The notes: generated by a model from the letters alone, not told the origin. A stretch of DNA of 64,000 nucleotides from an uncultured Collinsella sp. (GCA_937925715.1 CALAMG010000034.1:1-64000); one strand, 5' to 3'. Shown: positions 24,038 to 33,711, counted from the stretch's first letter. Translations and numbers: made by a program.

Positions 24038-25399
24038 TTGTCTCGACTGAACAAAGGGGCCGCGGAGCAGCGTTTTCCACTGCCCTCGATGCTCCAAAAG
24101 CTGGCCTGTGCCCTGGCTGTGGCGCTCGCCCTGGTATGCGCGGGGGCCTGCGTGCCCACGACCGCCCAGGCGCTTGAGACCGCAAAGATTACCGCCCGAC
24201 CCAACACCGGTTCGGGCAGCGATGTGGTCGGCGGCACCGAGACGCGCATCACTTGGGAAGTTCAGGCCGATGCCGACGAGGAGCTGAGCGGTCTTTCTTT
24301 GACGTTTGTCGACGGTACGACGTTTGGTACCGATGACACTCGATTGACGATGCTCTCGGGCGAGGACCTCATGGATCGTACGCCCATGAAGCCCACGTGC
24401 AAGGCTGACGGCCAGACGCTCAAGATTGACTTTGGTGAGACGGCGCCTGCCGGCGGCTATTTCCGCGTCGAGGTTTACGGCGTGACCTTCCCCGTCGAGG
24501 GCGGCGATGAGGCCTTTAGCGGCACCTGCACTTTGGCCGATGGCTCGACCAAGAAGATCTCCAAGATTCCTTCCGTCGAGATTAAGGGCGTGACGGCATT
24601 CGATAACTTCCTGGCCGACCTTAAGGAGCAGCCGTGGGTCGAGGCGTGGAACTCCAATATGTTCCTGCGCCTGTTCCTGAACCCGGTCATTTTGGTCCAG
24701 AGCCTGCCGATCGTCTTCAAGGGCTTCCTCATGTCGCTTTCGATCGTGCTTGTGGCGTTTCCGCTGGCAATTCCCTTCGGTTTCGCCCTGTCGCTCATGC
24801 GCATCTCCAAGTCGCGCATCCTGCGCTGCCTCGCCGGCATCTACGTGAATATCATTCGCGGTACGCCGGCGTTCCTGCAGATCTATATCGCGTTCTTCGG
24901 TCTGCCGTTGGCCGGCGTCAAGGTTGATGACTACGTGCTCGGCGTCATCGTCATGGCCATGAATTCGTCTGCCTATCTGTGTGAGATCTTCCGCGCCGGT
25001 ATTCAATCGATCCCCAAGGGCCAAAACGAGGCTGCTCGCTCTCTGGGCATGAATGCCTTCCAGACGCTGCTCTACGTTATGATTCCGCAGACGTTCCGCA
25101 ATGTTTTGCCTACGCTGACCAGCGAGTTTATCTTGCTTTACAAGGATACGTCGCTGCTTGCCGCCGTGGGTGTGGTCGAGATCGTCATGAACGCCCGTAC
25201 CATCGTGGCCACGACGGGCTCCATTACACCGTACGTGGTTGCCGCCCTGTTCTATCTGGTCATCACCCTGCCGCTCGCTCGCTTGGTGAGCGGTCTTGAG
25301 GCGAGGCTTTTGGGCACGACCGAGACCAAGAAGAAGCGTCCCGCCAAGAGCGCCGGACAGGTTGTCGCGACGCCCGCCGATCACATCGCCGGTCTGTAA
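24038..25399 (+). CDS. Amino-acid ABC transporter permease fused to an N-terminal extracytoplasmic domain
   Basis: A 453-aa protein. A signal-anchor/signal peptide (about residues 18-45) is followed by a ~150-residue extracytoplasmic region rich in beta-type sequence (TRITWEVQADADEELSGLSL). A HisM/GlnP-type permease then runs from about residue 215, with ~5 membrane spans and the ATPase-contact EAA loop (AGIQSIPKGQNEAARSLGM). The start is TTG 24038 with ATAGGA upstream; the earlier open frame has no ribosome site. The extra N-terminal domain is not a substrate-binding protein by its sequence and is unusual. Confidence 0.85.
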   Translation: MSRLNKGAAEQRFPLPSMLQKLACALAVALALVCAGACVPTTAQALETAKITARPNTGSGSDVVGGTETRITWEVQADADEELSGLSLTFVDGTTFGTDDTRLTMLSGEDLMDRTPMKPTCKADGQTLKIDFGETAPAGGYFRVEVYGVTFPVEGGDEAFSGTCTLADGSTKKISKIPSVEIKGVTAFDNFLADLKEQPWVEAWNSNMFLRLFLNPVILVQSLPIVFKGFLMSLSIVLVAFPLAIPFGFALSLMRISKSRILRCLAGIYVNIIRGTPAFLQIYIAFFGLPLAGVKVDDYVLGVIVMAMNSSAYLCEIFRAGIQSIPKGQNEAARSLGMNAFQTLLYVMIPQTFRNVLPTLTSEFILLYKDTSLLAAVGVVEIVMNARTIVATTGSITPYVVAALFYLVITLPLARLVSGLEARLLGTTETKKKRPAKSAGQVVATPADHIAGL

Positions 25400-25411
25400 G
25401 GAGGTCCTATC

Positions 25412-26164
25412 ATGAGCGAAACCAATAACTCGAACGAGGTCGTCGTCAGCATCAAGAACCTCCAGAAGGCCTTTGGCGATAACGTGGTCCTGCGCGATAT
25501 CGATCTGGATGTGCATAAGGGCGAGGTCGTCGTAGTTCTGGGTCCTTCGGGCTCGGGCAAGTCGACGATGCTTCGCTGCATCAATCGTCTGGAGCATCCC
25601 ACGAGCGGCTCGATTATCGTTGAGGGCGTGGATGTGTGCGCCAAGGGTGTCGACCTCAACAAAGTGCGCACGCACCTGGGCATGGTGTTTCAGCAGTTCA
25701 ACCTGTTCCCGCACCTGTCGGTCAAAAAGAACGTCATGCTTGCGCAGCAAAAGGTGCTCAAGCGCAGCAAGGAAGAGGCCGAGAAGATTGCCATCGAGGA
25801 GCTGACCAAGGTCGGCCTGGCCGAGCGCATCGACTTTATGCCGAGTCAGCTTTCGGGCGGCCAGCAGCAGCGCGTCGCCATCGCCCGCGCCCTGTCGATG
25901 AACCCGCACGTCATGCTCTTTGACGAGGCCACGTCGGCGCTCGATCCCGAGCTTGTCCGCGACGTGTTGGGGGTCATGCGCGACCTGGCACGCGACGGCA
26001 TGACCATGATCGTCGTGACGCACGAGATGGGCTTTGCCCGCGACGTTGCCGACCGCGTTGTCTTTATGGACGGCGGCGTTATCGTGGAAGAGGGTACGCC
26101 GAGCGAGGTCTTCGACCACCCCAAGAGCGAGCGCACCAAGGCGTTCTTGGGCAACATCTCGTAG
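25412..26164 (+). CDS. Amino-acid ABC transporter ATP-binding protein
   Basis: A 250-aa GlnQ/HisP-type ATPase. It has Walker A (GPSGSGKST), the Q-loop, signature LSGGQQQRVAIARAL, Walker B (VMLFDEATSALDPE) and the H-loop (VVTHEMGFA). It starts 12 nt after the permease stop with AAGGAGG, so it completes the transporter operon. Confidence 0.95.
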   Translation: MSETNNSNEVVVSIKNLQKAFGDNVVLRDIDLDVHKGEVVVVLGPSGSGKSTMLRCINRLEHPTSGSIIVEGVDVCAKGVDLNKVRTHLGMVFQQFNLFPHLSVKKNVMLAQQKVLKRSKEEAEKIAIEELTKVGLAERIDFMPSQLSGGQQQRVAIARALSMNPHVMLFDEATSALDPELVRDVLGVMRDLARDGMTMIVVTHEMGFARDVADRVVFMDGGVIVEEGTPSEVFDHPKSERTKAFLGNIS

Positions 26165-26194
26165 CCGGTTGATGTAACTGCCGTTACAAAAGAG

Positions 26195-26232
26195 CGGGGG
26201 CTGGACTTGAATCCAGCCCCCGCTCTTTTGTA
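26195..26232 (+). terminator. Terminator of the ABC transporter operon
   Basis: GAGCGGGGGCTGGA pairs with TCCAGCCCCCGCTC, followed by TTTTG. It may also serve the convergent flavodoxin gene. Confidence 0.9.
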
Positions 26233-26281
26233 GGGATGGGGATGCGCTTTGATGCAGGCTCTTTTGGAGGTCATGGGCTCG

Positions 26282-26701
26282 TTACGCGAGCTCGGCTCCG
26301 AGGGCCTTGCAAGCGGTCTCGCTCTCGTCGTCGGGCGCGTCGTAGCAGATGGTGGAGTCCACGACGTTGACGCCAGCCTCGTCGGCGTCGGCCTTCCAGT
26401 TGTCCATCCACTCGCCCTCGGCCCACGAATAGGAGCCAAAGAGGACGACCTTCTTGTCGTCGAGAGTCTCCTTGACCTCATCCCACATCGGCTGGAACTC
26501 ATCGTACTCGAGTTCCTCGGAGCCCATGGCTGGGCAGCCGAAGGCAATGGCGTCATAGCTGGCGGCCTTGTCTGCGGAGAAGTCGGCGCAGGAAATGACC
26601 TCTGCCTCGGCGCCGGCACCGGTTGCGCCCTCGGCAACGAAGTTTGCCATGGCCTCGGTGTTGCCTGTACCGCTCCAGTAGACGACGGCGATCTTGCTCA
26701 T
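26282..26701 (-). CDS. Flavodoxin
   Basis: A 139-aa FMN-binding electron carrier. The N-terminal phosphate loop VVYWSGTGNTEAMA, the FGCPAMGSEEL segment and the FGSYSWAEGEWMDNW isoalloxazine-contact region are typical of short-chain flavodoxins. The ATG at 26701 has GGAAGA upstream. It is followed upstream on the same strand by a DUF3793 gene, and the pair is probably one transcription unit. Confidence 0.95.
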   Translation of the reverse strand: MSKIAVVYWSGTGNTEAMANFVAEGATGAGAEAEVISCADFSADKAASYDAIAFGCPAMGSEELEYDEFQPMWDEVKETLDDKKVVLFGSYSWAEGEWMDNWKADADEAGVNVVDSTICYDAPDDESETACKALGAELA

Positions 26702-26747
26702 ATGTCTTCCTTTCGGTTGTGCGGCGTGCGGCCGCGTTTTGTATGCT

Positions 26748-27452
26748 CTATCGGGTTGCCTGGACAAGTTGTCCCAGAGTGCAGCCCTGTTGATAGATGT
26801 AGGTTAGGTATTGCGTGCATGCGCGATAGGAATCGAAGGTCGTGAGCGCCTGCTCAACGTTTGTGTATACCTTCCATGCGCCAAAGACCTTATAGTTTTC
26901 GCCGTGCTGGACGATAAACTCGTGCACGTCGTCGTAGGGATATCCTAGGAAGTAGCCTATTTCGTGCGGAAACTCGCAGGTGCAGTCGTTGCTGCAGCTA
27001 GCTTGCTGGGGTAGTGCGCATCGAGTCTGGCTACAGGCGCATTCCGCGACGTTATTACTCGCGAGCGTGATGCGTGATGCCAAATGCACAAGGCATGTCG
27101 AAAGGTCTCTCGTGTCGTAGCCTTCCGAGGCGAGCGCCGTTTTGGCGCGAGGGTCCGCGAAATAGGTGGTGAGGCTTTTGGCTCGGTACACGTACACGAG
27201 CGCTCCGCAGGGCCGCCAGACCAAAACACTCAGGTGGATGCCAAGCGGGTCAAGCTCGCGGTTGCACTGGGCGATAACGTTGAGCAGGCGTGCTCGGCGT
27301 TCTGCGATGGTTTCTGTTGCGGTCGAGCCGTCCCCGTGGGCGTAGGTGCCTGGATAGGTCAAGAGCGATGCCGGCTTGATGCCCGCGAGCGTGGGGGAGC
27401 AGTTGCGCACGACTGCTGCCTGAAACGTTGGGATGTCTATGGTTCGAGTCAC
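26748..27452 (-). CDS. DUF3793 family protein
   Basis: A 234-aa protein resembling the DUF3793 family of anaerobic gut bacteria: CGALVYVYRAKSL, FPHEIGYFLGYPYDDVHEFI, and KVFGAWKVYTN near the end. A Cys-rich stretch in the middle (CACSQTRC, CSNDCTCEF) could bind a metal or cluster. It starts at a GTG with AAGGAGC upstream and lies 46 nt before the flavodoxin start. The family is repeatedly found beside flavodoxin genes and its function is not established. Confidence 0.8.
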   Translation of the reverse strand: MTRTIDIPTFQAAVVRNCSPTLAGIKPASLLTYPGTYAHGDGSTATETIAERRARLLNVIAQCNRELDPLGIHLSVLVWRPCGALVYVYRAKSLTTYFADPRAKTALASEGYDTRDLSTCLVHLASRITLASNNVAECACSQTRCALPQQASCSNDCTCEFPHEIGYFLGYPYDDVHEFIVQHGENYKVFGAWKVYTNVEQALTTFDSYRACTQYLTYIYQQGCTLGQLVQATR

Positions 27453-27580
27453 GTCGCTCCTTACGGATCTAAACTGTTAGCCTAGGAAAACTTATACACG
27501 AAAGTAAGCCATGGTCAACAAAAAAGTTTGAAGAGGAAAACTAATTGACCGAACGGACATGATTTTGGGTTAAGATGGGG

Positions 27581-27597
27581 ACACCCCATGGGGGTAT
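27581..27597 (+). promoter_or_regulatory. CsoR-type metal operator
   Basis: ACACCCCATGGGGGTAT is a G/C-tract inverted repeat of the CsoR/copper-operator type (ATACCCC...GGGGTAT). It lies 28 nt upstream of a gene with a heavy-metal-associated domain, beside a putative -10 (TAAGAT 27571-27576). Confidence 0.65.
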
Positions 27598-27625
27598 CTA
27601 GATAGTGCTACTGAAAGGGGAACGC

Positions 27626-28009
27626 ATGAGTGACTTGCTCAACCCTGCGAATCTCATCGTGCTGACCGTCATTGCCGTCGGCATGTTTTTTGGACTGCGT
27701 CGCATTGCCGCTTCGACACACGGGAAGAGTTGCTGCAGCGATGGTGCGAGCGGCAAGAAGGCCAAAAAGGTTGTGGTGGCAGACACCGACGAGTCCCACT
27801 ACCCCTATCGTGAGGAACTCCTTATCGGCGGCATGAGTTGCGACGGCTGCGCCCGGAATGTGACGAATGCCCTCAATGCGCTTGATGGCGTGTGGGCTAC
27901 GGTAACGTACGCGGACCACACGGCACGCGTGCGCTCGAAGCGCCCGGTTGATCGCGACACACTCGAGACGGCAGTGAGGGGTGCGGGCTATTACGTTATG
28001 AAAATGTAG
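27626..28009 (+). CDS. Membrane-anchored heavy-metal-associated (HMA) domain protein
   Basis: A 127-aa protein. One N-terminal membrane helix (about residues 9-28) and a basic linker with the pair CC (KSCCSDG) lead to an HMA domain with the metal-binding motif GGMSCDGCARNV (GMxCxxC). It probably binds Cu(I) or a similar soft metal at the membrane, as CopZ does in the cytoplasm. The ATG at 27626 follows AAAGGGGA. The upstream CsoR-type operator supports copper-responsive expression. No P-type ATPase is adjacent. Confidence 0.82.
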   Translation: MSDLLNPANLIVLTVIAVGMFFGLRRIAASTHGKSCCSDGASGKKAKKVVVADTDESHYPYREELLIGGMSCDGCARNVTNALNALDGVWATVTYADHTARVRSKRPVDRDTLETAVRGAGYYVMKM

Positions 28010-28281
28010 GCGTTGCCCTCTCCGGTGGGTACCAGCCTCCTGCCCATTGTGACTATCGGCATCCAAAAATTTGCGCAAAAATAACCTTTAGATGCGGCAA
28101 AAGTGGAGTTTGGTGACGGTTTGCGCGGAATTCGCTACCAATCGAGCATCTATGAACCCGTCCAAAAAATTACAGGTGTATATTTATACACTGATTATTG
28201 CTGTGCTCAGATTGCAATTAACCGTGGACAGAAATGAAGAATGCTAAAACTGGGCTTTAGGACAGGGGAGGCTATAACCTT

Positions 28282-30833
28282 ATGAGACGAGTGGGAACAC
28301 TTGGCTTGGTGGCAGCGCTTGCCGCTATCTTGGTATCGCCGCTGCCGGCGCACGCCGAAGACGCATCGGGTGCCGTTACCTACAATGCGGGAAATGGGTA
28401 TTCCTTTGAGAAGCTCTCGCATCCTACGGTAGGAACGTCGCAGCCGGATGGCATCGTCGACTACCAGGGTAACGGTGCCGTTGCCGTTCCGGGCGCCGAT
28501 GGTAATACGGCCAACAACGAAGGCGATCGCGGCCAGAGCTACACTTGGGCGGCTGCGAGCTATGGTGACTGGCTTTATGTGGGCACCTGCTATGCGGCGA
28601 TGGGCAACACGCTGACGCTCATGAACAGCACGCTGGGCGATTCCTTTGATGTCGAAACCATGCGCCTGACGCTGGAGGCCATTTTAACGGTACCTTCTTC
28701 TATGGACAGCAGAAGGAGGACGGCACGGCCGACAAGGACAGCGGCGGCATCTTGGTCAAGATCAATACCAAGACCGGTGAGACCAAGCTGCTACTCTCTG
28801 AATCGCTCAACGGCGTCGCTCCTTTGTTCCGCAATGCCGTGAGCTATAAGGGTAAGCTCTATTTCTGCGGCAGCGTCAGGACCAATGACGGCAAAGGCGG
28901 CCTGCCTGCTGTATACGAGATCGATCCTAAGACGGATGAGTACAAAGTTGTCTATCAGGGCCTTTCGAGCATGCAGGATTACGGTGCTGCCTACAAGCAG
29001 GGCATTTCTACCGGTATCCGCGGCATGTGCGTCCATGATGGCCAGCTCGTCATCAGTAATGTGGGTAAAGACGCGAACGGTAATTTTGTGTCGACAATCC
29101 TGACGTCGTCTGACCCCTCGAAGGGCCAGGACAGCTTCACCGAGATTGCCAACTCGGAGACGCTGTTTGGCTATCCGGCGATTCGCTATCAGGACAGCAT
29201 CTACGGCGGCGCCATTTGGGATATGGTCTCGTACAATGGCCATCTCTATGCGACCATCTGCACCGGTACGCCCGAGAACGCTCCCGATGATAATTCCATG
29301 CAGTCGTTTGCCATGGTCCGTGGCGACAAGAATGCCGACGGCAGCTATTCGTGGACTCCCATTGTCGGCGATCAGAAGACGGACGGTGCAAAGTACTGCT
29401 TTGGCATCGATCCTGCCCGTACCCGTTCTGGCGCTGCCAACCTCATCGTCTACAACGACTACCTCTATATCGGTGAATACAACGACGAGGAGATTGCCCT
29501 CGAGCGCATCCTGTTCAACAAATCCAACACCGAAGAGGGCGGCAAGAGCAGCATGGGTGGCGTTGACTGCTCGTTTGTGAATGCCAATCTTGAGCAGTCG
29601 GTTAACATCTATCGCATGGACAAGGACGAGAACATGGAGCTCGTCGTTGGCGATCGCACCGACATGTTCCCCGAGGGCGGTATTTCCGGCCTGACTTCGG
29701 GCTTTGGCCGAAACGAGAACCAGTACATTTGGCGCATGCAGAAGTTCGACGGCAAGCTGTATATCGGTACCTTTGATACCGCGAGCCTGCTTGAGCCGAT
29801 CGGCCAGTTCTCCAATGGCGACATTATCGATATGACGCCCGAGGAGTGGGACTCTCAGGTTCAGCGCCTTAGGGACCTGCTCGATCACCTGCTCGACAAG
29901 AAATCGCCTGACGACCCCATCGTTCCCGTGAACACGCTTGCGGACGATGATTCAAACGAGGCCGTCGAGGTCGATGATTCGAACGAAGCTGCTGAGGTTG
30001 ATGATTCAAACAAGGCCGTCGATGTCGATGACGAGAAGACCGAGGTTGCTAAGGGCTTTGGCGATCTGAGCGATGCGCTGGAGGATGCCGCGGGCGGTCT
30101 TTGCGATCAGGCCGCGACGATGTCCCAGGACTTTGAGGACGACGCCGCTTGTGTCCAGAAGATCGATGGCGAGATCGCGTACTTCAAGTCCTTTGCCGAC
30201 CAGTATCAGGACATGCTCGATAGCTATGAGAGCCTTAAGCAGCAGTACGAGGATGCCTATGGCACCGAGCTGCCGAGCGATATTCAGGATGCGCTCGATA
30301 AGCTGCTGAGCGAGGAGAACCTCAAGAAGTTGCAGAGTGTCCTTACGTGCATGTGTTACCTGCGCGATGCCGAGCGCGGCTTTGATATGTATGTGACCGA
30401 GGACGGCGTGAACTTTACGACGCTGACGACCAATGGCTTTAACGATCCGTATAACCATGGTCTGCGCACCTTTGCGGTGACCAACCAGGGTCTGTGCCTT
30501 GGTACCGCCAACCCGTTCTATGGTTGCCAGGTCTGGATCCAGCGCAAGGAGAATTCGGAGAATCCGGTTGATCCCGGTACTCCGGATCCGACGGAACCCA
30601 CCGATCCTTCGCAGCCGGGTGGCGGCGATCAGCCTGGCGGCAGCCAGACGGGTGGCAACGACCAGTCGAGCAGCACCACGACCACCGTCACGACGACCGC
30701 TAAGAAGACTCCGAAGGACGGCTCGCTGCCTCGCGCTGGCGACTCGACCCTCACGCTGGTCTTGGGATTGCTGGTTGCAGCTGCCGCAGTGCTTGGCATT
30801 GCTCTCGTCTTGCGCAAGCGTTCTCGTCGCTAG
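28282..30833 (+). pseudogene. Large secreted cell-surface protein, frameshifted
   Basis: The gene starts at ATG 28282 with a signal peptide (MRRVGTLGLVAALAAI, cleavage after AHA) and runs in one frame to about 28680. It then continues one frame earlier (HFNGTFFYGQQKEDG) to a stop at 30833. A single-base loss near 28676-28684 explains this; repaired, the protein would be about 850 aa. The central part resembles a beta-propeller or repeat surface protein. An Asp/Glu-rich repeat (DDSNEA three times, near 29947-30020) and a Pro/Gly/Thr-rich stalk follow. The end is LPRAGD, a membrane helix and KRSRR, an LPXTG-like sortase signal. It could also be a sequencing error. Confidence 0.75.
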
Positions 30834-31255
30834 GCTCGTCCGCGTAGCTCAATGTCCTGGATATCGTCGAAGTTGATGGCGATATCCCTGAGTTTGAGCA
30901 GCTTGAATGCGGGAAGCACCTCGTCGAGAATGCCGGTACGGGCACGATAGCCGTACGAATCGTAATAGGTGACACGAAGTAAGTCGCCGCGTTTGAAGCC
31001 CTCGAGCTTTTTCGAAAGCTCGAGGGCTTTTTCTTCCGTCAGCTCACATTTGGGCTCAACGGTAATCTCTTGCTTGCGTACGAGTTCGTAGTATCCCGTG
31101 AGGGCGGCAAAGGGCATAAACTGCGCGGCGCGGTTGGCGCGAACGGCGCCGTTGGCGGTGAGTTTGGGGTCCGCGGTGCGACGCCTTCCCTCGGGGTCTG
31201 CTAGACGTTCGAAGGGAGTCGGCGGGCGCATTGGCTGTTGTTTGGATTTAGGCAC
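30830..31255 (-). CDS. YolD-like protein
   Basis: A 141-aa protein with the YolD-like motifs RANRAAQFMPFAALTGY and a C-terminal beta domain (DLLRVTYYDSYGYRARTG). YolD proteins are found next to UvrX/Y-family polymerases and are damage-inducible. The start is GTG 31255 (GGGGGA upstream), overlapping the 3' end of the polymerase gene by 8 nt, which implies translational coupling. It converges with the surface-protein gene, and the two stop codons overlap by 3 nt. Confidence 0.85.
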   Translation of the reverse strand: MPKSKQQPMRPPTPFERLADPEGRRRTADPKLTANGAVRANRAAQFMPFAALTGYYELVRKQEITVEPKCELTEEKALELSKKLEGFKRGDLLRVTYYDSYGYRARTGILDEVLPAFKLLKLRDIAINFDDIQDIELRGRA

Positions 31256-32753
31256 GATGTCCCCCAACCTGGTCGTTGCGTTCGCGCGCGGTGGCACCGG
31301 CGGTAAAGCTCAGCCCTTTGACCAGAGCGTTCTTGCCGTATTTGCCTTTTACAGCCAGCACGGCGCGTGCCAGGTCACGCTCGCGCTCATCGGCCTCGAC
31401 GTCGCTAAACAGATCGATGGTGGCGAACTCTTCGGGCATCAGATTGCCAAAGCCCAGGTTAATGCGTTTGACAGGGCGTTTGGGATCGACGGTCTGTGCC
31501 CACAGGTCGTCGAAGTAGCCCATGATCTTCTTAAACGAATTGGTTCGTTCGGGTAGCTTTCGAGACGCGTTGGAATGGGCGAAGAGCGCGGCATAACCGC
31601 CACGCGGCTTACCGCCGTGCTCGCCCACGAAGATGCCGTCAATCGCCTGTGCCTCGCGAACCATGCGACGGCGCTCGTCGTCGCGTTGGACGGGCTTGGG
31701 CGCGCGGGGTGCAAGTTCGGGGCTATCGCTTGCAGTCGGCTCGATCCCCGAGGTACTTGAGCGTAGGTGCCCGCAGCCGTCGATGTATTGCGCTGTGCCG
31801 CTGGCATCGAGCCGGCGGATATCGGCGCGCTCGCTTGCATAGCCCACAAACAGCGAGATGCTGTCGCAGACCACGTGCTTGTCGACCAGGTCCAGTACGG
31901 CTGCATCGACCATCTCGCGCAACACCGTATAGGCCTGTTCGTAGGCATAGCCCTTCGAGAGCACCTGTCCCGTCGTGGTCGAGGTTGCCTGGGGGCGATA
32001 GGCCTGGATGTCGGCGATGGTTGTCGGTTCGCGTCCAAAAGCGTGGTCGATCAGGTACTCGGCATTGACGCCGAGCTCGTCATAGAGCAGGTTCTCGTCG
32101 AGGGCCGCGACGCCCATCAGGTCGTAGACGCCGTACTTTTCGAGACGCGCCGCCACGCCGGGGCCAATACCCCAGATGTCGGTGATGGGGCGATGCGGCC
32201 AGATCTCCTTGCGAAAGGTCTCGTCGTCAAGTATCCCGATACGGCTGGGCACGTGTTTGGCGGTGATGTCGAGCGCCACTTTTGCTTGGAATAGATTGGG
32301 TCCGATACCGACCGTTGCGGTGATGCCGGTGCGGCGCAAAACTTCGTCGCGCAGCATGCAGGCAAAGCCTTCGTCATTGGTGTGATAGAGGTCCAAATAG
32401 GGCGTGACGTCGATAAAGCACTCGTCGATTGAATAGACATGGACGTCTTGCGGGCTTACGTACTCCAGGTAGATACCGTAGATCTGCGCCGATACCTCCA
32501 TATAGTGCTGCATGCGCGGTACGGCTTTGATGTAGTCGATGCCGTTGGGAATTTCGAACAGGCGACAGCGGTTATGGATGCCGAGGTCCTTCATCGCCTG
32601 CGTGATGGCCAAGCAGATCGTCGTGCGGCCGCGAGACTCGTCGGCCACGACCAAGTTGGTGGTAAGCGGATCGAGCCCACGGTCGACACACTCGACGCTG
32701 GCATAAAACGTCTTAAGGTCAATACAGATGTACGTATGCCGATCGTGCTCCAC
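31248..32753 (-). CDS. Y-family DNA polymerase (UmuC/UvrX-like)
   Basis: A 501-aa translesion polymerase. Active-site motifs are CIDLKTFYASVE (first metal-binding Asp) and VYSIDECFIDVTPY (SIDE-type motif). Helix-hairpin-helix elements follow (DIWGIGPGVAARLEKYGV), then the little-finger domain. The C-terminal ~130 residues are specific to UvrX-type enzymes. The GTG start at 32753 has GAGGAGG upstream. An SOS-type box lies 31 nt further upstream, and the YolD gene follows. Expected role: damage-inducible, error-prone bypass synthesis. Confidence 0.92.
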   Translation of the reverse strand: MEHDRHTYICIDLKTFYASVECVDRGLDPLTTNLVVADESRGRTTICLAITQAMKDLGIHNRCRLFEIPNGIDYIKAVPRMQHYMEVSAQIYGIYLEYVSPQDVHVYSIDECFIDVTPYLDLYHTNDEGFACMLRDEVLRRTGITATVGIGPNLFQAKVALDITAKHVPSRIGILDDETFRKEIWPHRPITDIWGIGPGVAARLEKYGVYDLMGVAALDENLLYDELGVNAEYLIDHAFGREPTTIADIQAYRPQATSTTTGQVLSKGYAYEQAYTVLREMVDAAVLDLVDKHVVCDSISLFVGYASERADIRRLDASGTAQYIDGCGHLRSSTSGIEPTASDSPELAPRAPKPVQRDDERRRMVREAQAIDGIFVGEHGGKPRGGYAALFAHSNASRKLPERTNSFKKIMGYFDDLWAQTVDPKRPVKRINLGFGNLMPEEFATIDLFSDVEADERERDLARAVLAVKGKYGKNALVKGLSFTAGATARERNDQVGGHRA

Positions 32754-32783
32754 CGGGCCTCCTCATCAAACACATGTTCCCAT

Positions 32784-32797
32784 CGAATACTTGTTCG
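32784..32797 (-). promoter_or_regulatory. LexA/SOS box upstream of the Y-family polymerase
   Basis: CGAATACTTGTTCG matches the Gram-positive/actinobacterial LexA consensus CGAAC-N4-GTTCG at nine of ten fixed positions. It lies 31 nt upstream of the polymerase start. Confidence 0.7.
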
Positions 32798-32811
32798 ATA
32801 ATACCAGACCT

Positions 32812-32883
32812 GCCAAAAAGGGACAGGTTTATTTTGGTCGGTAAATCGTTTGGCCTACTAAAACAAGCCTGTCCCTTTTTGGC
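32812..32883. repeat. Dispersed hairpin element, family 2, copy 1
   Basis: A perfect 16-bp stem (GCCAAAAAGGGACAGG at 32812-32827; complement at 32868-32883) encloses a 40-nt interior that pairs further (TTTATTTTGG with CTAAAACAAG) around GGTAAATCGTTTGG. Homologous to 34244-34313. Confidence 0.8.
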
Positions 32884-32960
32884 GGGTTTACGGGGCGCTT
32901 ACGCTGGGTCGGTAACCTAGATGTGTTGGATACGCTGAAGGAATATGGACGGGCGCCGAT

Positions 32961-33572
32961 ATGGGTGATCTTGCGCTTTTGGTGCTGGCCGTGCTGTGTC
33001 TTGCAGTCTTTGCTTGCCTACTGGTTAAGGTGCTTAAGAGACAGGCCATGAGAATCGATAGGGTGGGCTACGCGCTTTTCGTTGAGAAGCTTCGTTCGCC
33101 GGCGTTGACGGTTGCGATGAAAGCCGTTTCGAACATGGCATCGCTGCCGTTTGTCGTCGGCGTGCTGGTCGCCACGTTTATAGGGGCGCCCTGTCGGATT
33201 CAGGTTATTTGCGCCGCTGCCAATGTCGGCCTCATCAGTGCCATCGATCAGCTCCTTAAGGTGTTGGTGCGCCGCCCTCGCCCCCAAGGATTTCGGCTTG
33301 TGGAGGCTGTGGGGTTCAGTTTTCCCTCGGGCCATTCGATGGCTGCTATGGCGTTTTACGGATATGGCATATGGCTCGTGCAGGGAGGAGCCGGCGGCTT
33401 TTCGTCTAACGTGTTTGCCGTGATGGCGCTTGCGTGCGTCATTCTCGCTGTTGGTGCCAGTCGCATTTATCTGGGGGTGCACTACGCTTCTGATGTGCTG
33501 GGTGGATTTTGCCTGGCGCTCGCTTGGCTCATCTTATTTGTGCGCCTGGTGCCTCCGATTATCGTGGCATAG
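32961..33572 (+). CDS. PAP2-family membrane phosphatase
   Basis: A 203-aa integral membrane phosphatase. The three phosphatase motifs are present: KVLVRRPRP, FPSGHSMA and SRIYLGVHYASDVLGG. About five to six membrane helices are visible. Likely lipid phosphate substrates include phosphatidylglycerol phosphate or undecaprenyl pyrophosphate. The ATG at 32961 lacks a strong Shine-Dalgarno (GGACGGGC), so the start is moderately certain. Confidence 0.9.
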   Translation: MGDLALLVLAVLCLAVFACLLVKVLKRQAMRIDRVGYALFVEKLRSPALTVAMKAVSNMASLPFVVGVLVATFIGAPCRIQVICAAANVGLISAIDQLLKVLVRRPRPQGFRLVEAVGFSFPSGHSMAAMAFYGYGIWLVQGGAGGFSSNVFAVMALACVILAVGASRIYLGVHYASDVLGGFCLALAWLILFVRLVPPIIVA

Positions 33573-33711
33573 CCATCTGTGCGTTACGTCTTGATTGCAT
33601 CGGGTTTTTAACGCAGCCCTAAAGAGCGCGAAACAGCTCGGAAAACCTCGCTTCGTAGCATGAGCCTAACGATCTGTTTCACCTCAAAAGCACAGAAGGG
33701 TTGTGGGAAAG

